Of a stretch of 64,000 nt of DNA, positions 25,101 through 35,880 are shown in pieces. The notes below the pieces were generated by a model. It saw only the letters and a program-made list of their open reading frames with translations, did not search any database and was not told the origin of the DNA. Position 1 is the stretch's first letter; the number at the start of each line of letters is the position of its first letter. The position numbers and the translations under genes are program-made. The DNA is from Oscheius dolichura. Its lineage: Eukaryota; Nematoda; Chromadorea; Rhabditida; Rhabditidae. The stretch covers positions 2,294,001 through 2,358,000 of the forward strand of contig OW051496.1 in NCBI GenBank assembly GCA_932521035.1. Reading direction: 5' to 3'.

Positions 25101-28100
25101 TTCGCCTATCCGCAATATAATGCGGAAGAGGGGCTCTTCTAATCACAAGCGAACTAGAAAACAGCTAAACAAACCTTATTGTTACCCGTTCCTGGCAATT
25201 GTCTTCGTTTAAATTAGCTTTACACCGATCTATGTTTACCAACAAGGGGAAATACTTTATTTTTCCATATTTTGAGTAAATTCTGTTCGGGAAACGACGG
25301 CTTACAGGAGCTTGAAAAATTGACAGCCCGCGCTCATACCTGTCATTTATTTTGGAAAACCGTGTCACGCAATAATTACAATATCCCTTTTTTCTTTTAA
25401 GAATCGGTCAAAACCTAATAAAATCGACAATTTTAAGACATCACTTCCCGCCACGTCTAATGTGAGTCCTGGTCGAGTAAAAGATCTGCTCTTCCCCATT
25501 TTTTCCCTTTATTTTCTTTGCTTGGTCTGGTTTATGCCTGGTGTGCCTGCTAACTAGCTGCTGACTATTTATTTCTCTTCTTTCCGGGTCAAGGAATACT
25601 CTTTCCCTTTCTTACCGTAATCTTTTGAAAAATACTGGAACTGTATCCTTGAGTTTGCAAATGGAGAGTATTATGTTTTCCCCTCTATTTCTTATAAGAA
25701 TCCTCAAAACGATAGAAAATATTTATTCTTCTTTTCCAGGAACGAATTGAGCAATTTATCGAGGTTCAGAAGATTGGCCCGCCCCCTTCGGAGCAGTCCC
25801 TGACACCGGTTAAATCTCCGCCGAGTAAAAATATCCCAACGGATGATGATGACTTCGACGATATCAGCGACGTCGAATCCGCCCGGACCCCCGATCTAAC
25901 GGGGATGAATATGGAAGGACCGGTAAGGCGCTTCCTTGTCTTTGTAACGGCCAAGCCCTAACCTTTGTAGCTTTTTGCCCGTCCTCAAATGCCCAATGAA
26001 TTGCACCCTATCCACGCCCAACAGAAAGAGGAAGCCATGCGCAGGCAGAGAAAGAAATTGGTATAGTTATACTTTACCTTTTTCTGAAATTTTGAAATAC
26101 TGGAAATAGAGTTAGCGCCGTGACCGACTAATATTAGACTGCGGATACATTTAAAAAAATCCAAAGAAAACAACTGGATCGCTCAAAAGTTTTACTGCTA
26201 GTCATGGACAGAGCCTGTTTGTCGTATTACAGCCGGAGCGGTGGCTACAGCTAATATTGAGCTCCTGGAGCACCAAAAAGTTTTATAAACGCCATTTGAC
26301 CACGAAAATCAGATCCAAATTTTTTTCTTCGTTTTGGCGAAAAGATAGAGGAAACTTTGTTGTTCTCCAATGTTCGATTACGCACGAATTATGCCAATTT
26401 TTGTATTTCAGGATGCGGAGAAGGAAGCCCGAAGAGCCAAGCTGACACTTCTCCCCCCCGTGACGATGTCTAAATTTGCAAAGGACGACTATGAAGCTGA
26501 ACAGGCGAAAAAAGCCGAAGAAGAACAACGACGAGAGGAAGAAAAGAAACGACGTCGGGAACTTGCGCGGCTAGAAAATGAGAAGAGAGAAGCCGAGCGA
26601 CGACAACGGGAAGCGGCCGAGAGGGAACAGAAAGAAAAAGAAGAACGTCAACTGGAAGAGGTCAGGATCGCGTTTGATAGAGAAGAACGAGAGAAAATCG
26701 CGAGAGAATTTCAACAAGAACAAATAGGCAAATTGGAAGCTCAAATTCAGGAGCGGAAGAGATTGGAAAGGGTGAAAATGGTCGAGGCGGAGGAGGAGAC
26801 GAGGAAGAAGAGACGGACACCGCCACAGGGACCGAAGGAGCGATACCACACGGGCAAGGAGACCATCGGCAGCGGGAACAGCGCCTTCAAGAGGAGGACA
26901 CGCGGATCGGAAGAGGGAGAGGAACCCAGTCGGTCAGTTTTCACTTTGCTGAGCAAGTTTTTCACCGTAACATCAACCCTCAAAAGAGAATAATTATAAG
27001 GGTCCGGCAAAACATATTGGAATTTTGGCTCATTTCTGACAATTGTAAGTAATTTTTGGACAAATTTTACAGAAATTTGAATTATTCGCAAAGACGGATG
27101 ATTCCGAAACATTCGTTACAATTTGAAGTTAATATATAAGTGTGGCCCAACAAAAAAGAACGAAAGAATCAAATGGATAAACATTTAGTTACCGTATTTT
27201 ATCTAATTTAGTTCCATTTGCTGCTAACTTATGCTCCAAACTTTTATTATATTACATCCAGTTCATTTGCTCAGCATTCTTTAGCTTATACGATATTTCA
27301 AATCTGCATCTGCAAGAAAAACGTCCGACTTTGGCTAATGCAAACATTGTCATAAATGACATTATTGAAGCGTGATTGATCAACAACTGAATCTGACTAG
27401 CTTATTCATTTTTTAAGTTCTTTTCCAAACCTAAAATAATCTGGAATTGACGGCTGAGATCATGATATATTTTCAGACTTTCCCCTGTTTCAAAAAGTGC
27501 TTCCGGTAGTAGCCGTCTAACACCAGCTTACACCGAGCGAGATGACGGCTACCGACTTCCAAATCCTCCTAAATGCACAAATTCTCGAAACTACGGCCCC
27601 CCTGACGAGAGAGGACCACCATCCTATGGCAGTTCCAACAGCCACTACCCCCAGGAGTGAGTTTTCATCTTCTTTTTCCTTTATAAAGTGAAATCTTTCA
27701 GTGGTAATTCCCGTTATTCTGATCGCTATGATGAGCCTCCCCGAGATTCGAGGGAATATACTCCTTACAATGACCGGGGTCGATCGGATTCTGGCTATGG
27801 TCGAGGATATGCGCCAGCGAGAGGCCAACTCCCGAAAGGACCACTTCCACCTAATCGGCCATCTTCTTCGAATTATCAAGACAATCCGTAAGATTTCTGA
27901 TTTTTTTTTCAAAGTAGGCAATGCTTGTAACAAGCAATCGTTCCCATTACTTATTTCCAGCCCTAAACATTAAAAAAGTGAAGTTACCGAGGGTGGAAAG
28001 CGAATTATTTTCGCTTTTTATCTTTCAAGCTGCTTTCATGCTTTATATAGAAATTTTGCTTTTGAAAATAGTGCTCTTTGGTTGTGTTGAGCGGGTTATC

Positions 28101-29605
28101 GACTAATTTCCAAGTTCTGTAAATTTTATGTCAACTAAAAGCGATAAGGATTGCCTTTTTTGGTGAGAAAAGAGCATCTTCCAGTCAATTCTGTGGACCT
28201 GCTCCATGGGTAACCGCTTCTAAACCTTTAACTGTGCCCCCCCCCCCCCTTTGTTTTTGAATATCTTTAGGAATCTTGAGAAATTCTTTATTTCTTTTAA
28301 AGTGAAAGAAAGTTGTTTATTTCTAAATTAATGTGCATTTTTCAGGATGTATTCATCTCAAGAAGCCTATCACGAACCGCCGCCGCCATCATTCAGTCGC
28401 CCATCGTCCACTGCTCCCTCCAATTATTCCCAGGATCGACGAGGAGGCCCGGCTCCGCCAGCTCCGAAAAGTCGTCTAAATGATAGGTAAAATTTTCAAC
28501 ACTGACTTACCGCCCAGTAGAATCAAATGTCAAAGTTCTTTTTTGAATGGGAACCAAAACTTCCAAAAATAATTTTCACTTTCAGAGATGATTTTGTCGC
28601 CAACATGGCCGCCCAAGAGCTTGCTCAAGCCGAGGTTGACCACCACAGGTGCAACCCCGATCAGATTCCCCAGGAGGAACAGTTCCTCAACTTCATTGGA
28701 AACTACGTCTATGCCTATAGGGCTGACACTGCAAAGCTGAAGGTTGGTTGGAGTTTAGATTTGTTTTTTTGATATTCCAGAGGATCTTTATAATTCGGTG
28801 TAGTGAGTCGTTGCCCTTAGTGGGATTTTATTTTTATGATAGAAAAAAATACTCGTAGATAAGACATACATCAAATTCGCTGATTGAATTTTGAGAAGCA
28901 GCCAGTCGCGTACCGTACCCACTGGCAAAATGACTTTCTTGGGCGGCTGAAAACGAACAAATCAATGAGAAATTACAACATTTTTGCACCCCGAACTTTT
29001 GCTCTCCTCTTGTTTTACCGAATCCATAAAAGCTGCATTGCGAACAAAAAATAATACACCCATATAATTGTAAAAGAAAATACGATAACTGACGGATTGC
29101 CTTTCTTGCTCTTGACGCTGGCGGCCGTCTTATCCACGCTAATTCTTTCCCTCCTTCCAATGGTACAAAAATTGGGAAGAAGACTCGTAGTAACTAGAAT
29201 AGATTTCAGGTTAAACCTAATTTTTATGCTCAAAGCCTTGCAAGCGGGTTGGGCTCCGATATTTTGAAGCTAGCGGAACCTTGTACGGTATTTTGACAAA
29301 AATGATCGCTTTTTGTAGCTCTTTTCAATGCGAATTCAAATTATACTTATGAACAACTTATATCCTTCCCTTGAAATAGCATCTTGTTCAATTTTCCTTT
29401 TCAGTGGTCCAACATCCGCCAGGGCCTCTCTGCCCCGCTAAACAATCCGGAGCGTATCTTCTTCGGCAAGAGTTGGATGGACGTGGTGAACAAGCACTTC
29501 AGCCATGTCTCTGTCATCTACAATTCAAAGACCAGCGATGTGAGTTAACATAGTTCGTCTTTTATGAAATTTAAACATTTACAGTACGTCTTCAGCTGGG
29601 ATTGA
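22116..29605 (+). CDS. Gene B: charged coiled-coil, Pro/Arg-rich protein, function unknown
   Basis: I do not recognise this protein. The start MFGSKKPPRPNFWGKPHDS follows TTTTTCAGAA directly. Exons keep frame: 22116-22325, 22919-23017, 23378-23458 (Gln-rich), 23871-24006 (FAKKKKEKMSKYYSDAEDSG, acidic), 24056-24190, 24846-24987, 25740-25922 (a TDDDDFDDISDVESARTPDL stretch), 25971-26058, and 26412-26933. The 26412 exon is a long Glu/Arg/Lys coiled coil of about 130 residues (QQRREEEKKRRRELARLEN-like). Then come Ser/Tyr/Arg/Pro-rich exons (27477-28485: DRYDEPPRDSREYTPYNDRG) and a folded-looking end (28586-29605: RDDFVANMAAQELAQAEVDH, then WSNIRQGLSAPLNNPERIFF), stop YVFSWD. Disordered, charged composition fits an RNA- or chromatin-associated or scaffold protein, but this is only suggestive. 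The upstream gene A can splice into it in phase. Confidence 0.6.
28868..29215 (-). pseudogene. Copy of the 5' exons of the Lys/Ser-rich gene inside a gene B intron
   Basis: On the minus strand this resembles 50350-50690, the first exons of the gene at 49 kb. Shared coding words are IGRRERI-x-x-DKT-ASVKSKKGN and PPKKV-LP-SGYGTR/AASQNS in the shifted frame, with the intron between them also conserved. It lies antisense in the last long intron of gene B. A partial DNA-level duplication, with no downstream Lys/Ser-rich exons. Confidence 0.6.
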
Positions 29606-29926
29606 TCGAGATCTACCGGTTTATTGAGCAGGTTGATAACATTTCACTTATGGTACACCTTTACTGGTCCATGACGCCGAATTCTTGCTTTTCTCCGATG
29701 CTTTGTTGTGCCATTATCTTTAACAAATATACGGTTTAGTGTAACGTTTTTGTTAACCAACGGGAATCAATAAATTTGTGAATAAACAAGGGTTCAAATA
29801 GAAAAAAAGGAGATCATGGGCAAAGTAGGGGGCAGAAGGGGGTGAATTCTGATTATCAGTGAGGATCCACGGTTCTCATGTAAAATAGGGGTCCGATAAA
29901 AAAATAGGGGGTCAATGAAAAAACAA

Positions 29927-30276
29927 GGGTCCAATGACTTGGTCGGCGCGGTCTACCCATAATGTCTCTTCCCATAATGGATTCTCCGAGGAATGTCACA
30001 TATCACATTCGAAAGCTCTCGAACTCGCAAATTCGATGATATCCAGGAAAAACAAACACATCCAGGAAATAGTGTTAATTTGCCATGTACCACCGTTAGT
30101 TGGCTTGTCCAGAATTATTTGCTGAGAAACTGAATGAGCTCACCTTATTATATCTTTCCGGGACACTATCGTATTCGCGAGTTCAAAAGCTTTCGAACCA
30201 TATGTAACATGTCCGGGAACATCCATTTTGGGAAGAGAAATTTTGGGTAGACCGCGCCGACCAAGTCATTGGACCC
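29927..30276. mobile_element. MITE with long terminal inverted repeats, 350 bp
   Basis: GGGTCCAATGACTTGGTCGG at the left matches the reverse complement of the right end (CCGACCAAGTCATTGGACCC). Similarity continues for about 55 bases (GCGCGGTCTACCC, then the TCTTCCCA/TGGGAAGA region), and further inner sequence also pairs (GTTCGAAAGC... with imperfect matches). No coding capacity. It sits at the 3' end of a kelch pseudogene. The target duplication is unclear. Confidence 0.8.
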
Positions 30277-30835
30277 CTTCTTTTTGATGGCCCCTATTCT
30301 GCATCAGAGCCGGATCCCACGTATGGCTTGCATTGAGGTGCTCAAGCCAGCGTTGGAATATCATCGTACAATTCGAGCAGAGACATATATAGGGAACGGG
30401 CGGCCCCTCGCGCCAATCATTTCCATCGAATATTTCAAATCGGTTTCTCCGAGAATATGCTGAAGAGCTCACTAATTTTCGTCGAAACTTCACCAACTTT
30501 CGTCTAACTCGCCAAGTACATATATTTCATCGTCAGCAGTTCTTACAGTTAAATACATACTAGACCTTTTCATTGACGGCATTTCTTTCCATTTTCCACT
30601 TTCTTCAAAGGGATCCCAATCCAGAACTGACGAGGGCCCATGAGACTTCTTGGCATATCAGTCAATTCGGTCTACACCTCACTTTCCGGATCAAAAAATT
30701 CCACACTTTTTAAGACTTGATGAGCGGCGCCGCTTCCTCCACAAATAATTATTTTTCTGTTCCAGACTATCGCTGCTGCCATAGCCCTGGGATATTTCAT
30801 GTCTCTAAATTATATATGTTTTGTTTTTCAGCGAA
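30277..30835 (-). pseudogene. Kelch-repeat pseudogene
   Basis: The minus strand is related to the intact kelch exons at 35.9-36.8 kb: it keeps words like NNYLWRKR, FFDPESEV, TELTDMP, DWDPFEES and FEIFDGNDWREGPPVP. A TAG replaces the Trp codon in the DPES-x-V-W-TELTD motif near 30671, and the frame shifts more than once. The 3' end is cut by a MITE. No kinase part is seen upstream, where Helitrons begin at 31021. Confidence 0.75.
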
Positions 30836-31020
30836 TATGTAGGGTACCCCTGAGAGCAATGTTAACAAAGCGAGCATAGCCAGTTGTCATACGTATAAAC
30901 AGTAATAAACTTACGGCATTTTTTTTAGCTAGAAATTTAGAATTTTCGCTTATCAATGGAAATATCACCAGCACAGAAATATTATAACGAAGCGATAAAA
31001 CCACAAATCTTATATTGAAA

Positions 31021-31184
31021 CTAGTATGCCTCCGGCGGCCTTTGACCGCGTTTGGATTAAAAATGTGACAGTCGAAAAAGATTAGACGGTCGAATAAAAT
31101 CTGACCGGTCGGATCTTTCTGCTTCTCTAACTGTCTGCTTTTGACCGTCGGATTTGCACAAACGACAAGTCTTACAGACAGAGA
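31021..31184 (-). mobile_element. Mini-Helitron E, copy 2
   Basis: On the minus strand it starts TCTCTGTCTGTAAGACTTGT at 31184, preceded by A, and ends with a hairpin-like CGGTCAAAGGCCG, GGAGGCATA and CTAG at 31024-31021, followed by T. Its 5' end touches the 5' end of the plus-strand Helitron at 31185, so the two are head to head with no base between. Confidence 0.7.
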
Positions 31185-32386
31185 TCCCTTACTATTAAAG
31201 TGCTATGGTGTTTGTCTGTTTGTTTGTCTGTTTGTTTGTCTGTCCGATGGGAAAGTGTCCGACGGTAAAGGGATAAATTTCCTAATCCCCCACAGGCGGC
31301 TGCTCTACTGACCAGATACAGGTCAAGGGATTATTTTTAACCGTTTGTATTTTGGCGGTAAACATCCTTATTATTTAAAGCGCTACGGTGTCCGTTTGTG
31401 ACTCGACATGTCGAAATTTCATGGTGTAGTGGCTAAGAGGGCGATCGCGCGGTCGGAGAGGTCGCGGATTCGATCCTCGCCGCTGTCAAATCTTTTTGCT
31501 TTTTTGTTTTGAGGTCCTCGACACTGCCCAAGTATTCCTGAAGTATTTTTCGTTGCGGGACCCGTTCGCGGTGGGACCCCAACCCGCAGGGCTACGGTTC
31601 GGTTCCTCCTTCGACCAATTTCTTTCGCTTTGTCTGTTTAGCATTTTTGTTTTGTTATAAAATGTTTTCGGTGTGGGACCCGATCGTGGCGGGACCCCCA
31701 ATCGAGGGGTCGAAGGTTCGGTTCCCCCGTTGAGTAACTTCTTTTACTTTGTCTATTTAGCCATAACTTCAATTTGATGATAACACCGCTGACGAGGTCA
31801 GAGCAGGGCGGGCCGGGTGGACGCGGAATGAAAGATACTTGGAAGGGAAGGAAATTGAGGAGCACGTGAGAATGGAGGAAGAGACGAACGCAGCTCACCT
31901 TACGAGTGATTATCCTTTGATCATTCGCAACCGAGTAGAACGGACGCGGGGGAATTGGTAAGATAGGAAACACCAAGAGAGGGACGGCGAAGTAGAGGGA
32001 ATGGTGTGGACAGCAGAGATAGATAGACGGGTGAAGTGAACAGAGCGGGAGGGAGAGAAGAAGCAACGCGCGAGGTATCTATCAGGGGAGAGGAACTCGG
32101 TAGAACGGACTGTTCGGGAAGAGGAGAAGAGGAAACGGGCAAGGGACTGCGAGAGTGGAACAAAGGGAGGGACGGGGAGGACGGAACGGAAGGGACTGGG
32201 CGGGTGAGGGGGACCAACGGAAGGCACTGGACAGGAAGGGCGGAAAGGACCGGACGGGAGGAGGGGGAATGGACTGAACGGGGAGAAGGGGAAGAGCGGA
32301 CGGGGCTTCCAAGCGCGAGGTAAAACCACAGTTGGCGCAGCCAACGTCCAGCCGAAGACCCCCCGCAGGGGGGTCGAAACGGCTGG
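31185..32386 (+). mobile_element. Composite non-autonomous Helitron, tandem unit 1
   Basis: Starts TCCCTTACTATTAAAGTGCT (same 5' end as Helitron-1). After 180 bp a second 5' end begins at A31364|T31365 (TCCTTATTATTTAAAGCGCT), and the unit closes with the hairpin GACCCCCC-GCA-GGGGGGTC, seven bases GAAACGG, CTGG at 32383-32386, and T. It contains a tRNA-like unit, a purine-rich stretch (about 31850-32330) and a few non-coding open frames. The next unit begins immediately. Confidence 0.75.
31421..31488 (+). other. tRNA-like unit in the Helitron (copy 2)
   Basis: ATGGTGTAGTGGCTAAGAGG (A box-like) followed by GCGGATTCGATCCTCGC (T-arm and B box) and GCTGTCA. The 5' acceptor strand is not complementary. 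Confidence 0.55.
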
Positions 32387-33433
32387 TCCCTTCTTATTAA
32401 AGCGCTATGGTGTTTGTCTGTTTGTCTGTTTGTTTGTCTGTCCGACGGTAAAGGGATAAATTTCTTAATCCCCCACAGGCGGCTGCTCTACTGACCAGAT
32501 ACAGGTCAAGGGATTATTTTTAACCGTTTGTATTTTGGCGGTAAACATCCTTATTATTTAAAGCGCTACGGTGTCCGTTTGTGACTCGACATGTCGAAAT
32601 TTCATGGTGTAGTGGCTAAGAGGGCGGTCGCGCGGTCGGAGAGGTCGCGGATTCGATCCCCGCCGCTGTCAAATCTTTTTGCTTTTTTGTTTTGAGGTCC
32701 TCGACACTGCCCAAGTATTCCTGAAGTATTTTTGGTTGCGGGACCCGTTCGCGGTGGGACCCCCAATCGAGGGGTCGAAGGTTCGGTTCCCCCGTTGAGT
32801 AACTTCTTTTACTTTGTCTATTTAGCCATAACTTCAATTTGATGATAACACCGCTGACGAGGTCAGAGCAGGGCGGGCCGGGTGGATGCGGAATGAAAGA
32901 TACTTGGAAGGGAAGGAAATTGAGGAGCACGTGAGAATGGAGGAAGAGACGAACGACAGCTCACCTTACGAGGGATTATCCTTTGATCAATCACAACCGA
33001 GCAGAACGGACATGGGGGAATTGGTAAGATACGAAACATCAAGGGAGGGACGGCGAGGTAGAGGGAATGGAGTCGACAGCAGAGATAGATAGACGGGGGA
33101 GGTGAAGAGAGAGGGAGGGAGAGAAGAAGGAACGCGCGAGGAAGGGGAGAACTCGATAGAACGGACTGTTCGGGAAGAGGAGAAGAGGAAACGGGCAAGG
33201 GACTGCGAGAGTGGAACAAATGGAGGGACGGAACGGAAGGGACTGGGCGGGTGAGGGGGACCAACGGAAGGCACTGGACAGGAAGGGCGGAAAGGACCGG
33301 ACGGGAGGAGGGGGAATGGACTGAACGGGGAGAAGGGGAAGAGCGGATGGGGCTTCCAAGCGCGAGGTAAAACCACAGTTGGCGCAGCCAACGTCCAGCC
33401 GAAGACCCCCCGCAGGGGGGTCGAAACGGCTGG
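32387..33433 (+). mobile_element. Composite non-autonomous Helitron, tandem unit 2
   Basis: Starts TCCCTTCTTATTAAAGCGCT directly after CTGG of unit 1. The second inner 5' end is at 32548. It ends with the same hairpin (GACCCCCC-GCA-GGGGGGTC), GAAACGG, CTGG at 33430-33433, then T. Compared with unit 1 it lacks small blocks. Head-to-tail CTGG|TCCC joining is what rolling-circle replication past a terminator would give. Confidence 0.75.
32603..32671 (+). other. tRNA-like unit in the Helitron (copy 3)
   Basis: Same layout as copy 2: TGGTGTAGTGGCTAAGAGG, then GCGGATTCGATCCCCGC, then GCTGTCA. Confidence 0.55.
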
Positions 33434-33952
33434 TCTCCCTATTATTAGGGTAGGATGATACAAATCCCGTATTGTGACGAAAAAACAAACCACCGATCCT
33501 TCTTTTGCCTCCTTTCCGCTTATTTTTCAAACAGTTCAAACAACAACACAAAGGAACTGAGATTTCATCTTTCCTCTATATCGGGGATACCACAAACGTT
33601 TTGCTGAAAACTTGATTTTTTCCTAAACTGATCGTCCGCCAAGACTCTAAAAAAAACAAGAAAAATGCTTTAAAGGAACAGTCAGGCCGGGGGGAAAAGT
33701 GTCCACAAGGGTCCACACGTCCCGCCCAAACTTCATTTGAATTTTGAAACGTTATTTTCGTTTTTTTATCATTTTTTCGTTACTTTCACATGTTTTCGTC
33801 CCACTTTTTTGCTGTTTATTCTATTGACAGCTAGTCTAATGCATTGCAATCGAAAAAATATGTGAACAGAGCCACATAAAACAAATTGAAATTTGAAGCT
33901 GGTTCACTAAATGCCAAAATATACGCAGCGCGCGCTACGGACTACCGTAACT

Positions 33953-33980
33953 CCCCCCCCCCCCCCCCCCCCCCCCCCCC
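33953..33980 (+). repeat. Run of 28 C
   Basis: Uninterrupted C from 33953 to 33980 inside the TTAA element. Its true length may be uncertain from sequencing or assembly. A shorter run of 13 C lies at 28237-28249. Confidence 0.8.
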
Positions 33981-34163
33981 GACCAGACTGTTCCCACAGC
34001 TCGCCGAGGACAACACCTCAAAGGTCTAAAATGACTAAAATGGTCCCGCGGACCACATGCCAGATAACGCAGATTTGAAGCATAAAGGAAAATCAGTGAA
34101 TTTTGTTCCGAAAATAACCAAAAAATAATTTTTTCTCACGGTATTCTTCCATTGATAACTTAA

Positions 34164-34479
34164 AGGAACTGTCAGGGACCAAGTGGAAGTGATCATTTGA
34201 CCCTGAGCAACCGAATCCCATGCGACTGAATCCAAATGGGGCCTATTCTCTATCCAACTTTTCGTTTCGGTTCGGGGCCATTTGTGCGTATTTTACGGGA
34301 CCCCATAAAGGTCCTGTAACGATCATGATCACTTTTTGTTTTTTCGACTAGATTTTGATCAAAAATGTTTATTTTTCTCGTGATACAGGCGTCCATATGC
34401 AATAATAAATATATCACCGTGATCAGGAGAAAAAGGCGAATTTTTTAAGCCCAAGTTGTTTTAGGTCCTGACAGTTCCT
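34164..34479. mobile_element. TTAA MITE, 316 bp, nested
   Basis: Flanked by TTAA (34160-34163 and 34480-34483), with ends AGGAACTGTCAGGGACC and GGTCCTGACAGTTCCT. It sits inside the 33674-35025 element, so it arrived later. Confidence 0.78.
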
Positions 34480-35344
34480 TTAAAATGCTCCCCATAACGA
34501 GACTAATTCATTGCAGTAAAAACGGAAAAGATTGGATGTCACAGTTTTGAGAAAGAAATTTTCAAAGATTTTGGTCGATTTCTCAAAAAACCGACGTTGG
34601 ATGAAAACAGGTGTAAACAGCGGGCAAACCGCGTTTTTTGTATTGAAGATTACGGTATTCAACTTTGTAGCATCATACACTTCTTATCCAGACATACGTT
34701 TTCGGAGTACTTGGGCTTATTCGATGCAGAAATAAATGGAGATTCTACAGCAATTTTGGCACCAAAATCTGTTCACATTTTGATAGTGAAAAACACAAAA
34801 AAACTAATTATCTTTGCTGCGCTACATTTGTAGGAACCAAAAAAATTGCTACCAATTCTTTCGAACATGCTGAATCGAATGTAATTTACAGAAAAAGCTG
34901 AAAATGTGTGGTTTTCGAATGTTTGATGCTATAAAGTTGTTCTTCCCGTAGAGCAAAAATTGCGCGGGTCCCGGCGCGATCACTGTTGCGTTGACCTCTC
35001 TTCAGCCGCGGCGAGCTGTGTTCCTTTAATGGAATGATAAAACAAGAAAAATAATATGACTGTGATCGGGGTTTCCCACACACCAGCTTGTATCATAATT
35101 CAAACAACAGTGAAGGAAAATCGGGTAATGGCTGTATCTTGTCACATTTTGACGAATCAGGGCTCATATGAAACCGAAAAAACCGTTTCCTGGATCCAAT
35201 CAGGGCGAACTGTAACCCCCAGATTCTTTGGAATGAGCGGAATAAAATAAGATTTGAATATTCAAACAGATAGAAAAGCGTAGTTGACTCAAAGTTTTCC
35301 CAATATTTCCCGGATAAAACAAATTAAATTCTCCTCATTTTCAG

Positions 35345-35512
35345 GGTAAAAGTGTAGAAGAGATCCGGGAGATCTATTGCCTCCATGACGATGACGACGA
35401 CCCAAAAAACATGAAGAAGAAGAAAAAGAAGAAGGCGGCCATTGCCATCCAACAGGCGCCGAGCAACAACAGCGGCGGCGGGGGAAGTCCTTCCTCCACC
35501 GGAGCGAAATAA
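35345..35512 (+). pseudogene. Orphan last exon of a SKP1-like gene
   Basis: After a TTTTCAG acceptor, 55 codons read GKSVEEIREIYCLHDDDDD and then a Lys-rich and a Ser/Gly-rich tail, stop at 35512. The opening matches the C-terminal helix of SKP1 family proteins (GK-T-x-EEIR-K-x-F/Y-x-I-x-x-D), which binds F-box proteins in SCF ubiquitin ligases. The usual end has WCE-like residues; here it is replaced by poly-Lys and low complexity. No upstream SKP1 exons are seen, because mobile elements fill 29.9-35.2 kb. Either the upstream exons are very far away or this is a broken copy. Confidence 0.5.
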
Positions 35513-35561
35513 TTCAATTTCTTCTTTTTCTTTTTTAAAACTGAAATTTACCAGGGAATGG

Positions 35562-35880
35562 CACGAACCTGTCATCAGGTCCAGAGGTGCCACCTACATC
35601 GTGTCACCGAGTTATGAGGGTCGGAAGTTTGAAAATAAGGTTGGCGTTTGGGTATTTTCCTGTAAAACCCCCTTTATTAGGCAAAAACGGCCAATTCAAC
35701 CCCTCGTGAGCTAATAGCAAGGTCGTGCCATTCCCTGGCTAGACAAAATGTGCAAGCTCTCGTGATTCACTTAGTTTTTTTCTTTTTGTCGAGAAATACG
35801 TCCCCCTCTTTCTTTTTTTTAATACTCTCTCAAAAAATATCCTGTCAATTTCGATAGGATCCCTCGAATTATTTATTGAT
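35562..35880. repeat. Partner of the 1-345 inverted copy
   Basis: 3' flank of the minus-strand kinase-kelch gene. Its reverse complement matches window positions 1-345, with small differences. It also shares AAACTGAAATTTACCAGGGAATGGCA with the 390-410 region. Confidence 0.7.

Larger units (their letters stand above)
33674..35025. mobile_element. TTAA-flanked element, 1,352 bp, inserted in repeat D
   Basis: The ends AGGAACAGTCAGG and its inverted counterpart near AGCTGTGTTCCT lie inside duplicated TTAA (33670-33673 and 35026-35029). The related repeat at 11.4-11.9 kb has a single TTAA here (CATTCCATTAAAAC), which is the empty site. TTAA target and short TIRs suggest piggyBac-type mobilisation; this is inference. 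It holds a nested copy and a poly-C run. No transposase is seen. Confidence 0.75.
33434..35210 (+). mobile_element. Helitron-like repeat D (plus), split by a TTAA element
   Basis: Begins TCTCCCTATTATTAGGGTAG right after the CTGG of unit 2. It matches the minus-strand repeat at 11432-11854 in two pieces (33434-33673 and about 35030-35205), with the insertion 33674-35025 between them. It has no coding content. Confidence 0.5.

Noticed and set aside
31638-33551. Several Pro/Ser-rich and Gly/Glu/Arg-rich open frames of 90-170 codons
   Set aside because: They fall in purine-rich parts of non-autonomous Helitrons, recur in all copies, run across element borders and show no protein family.
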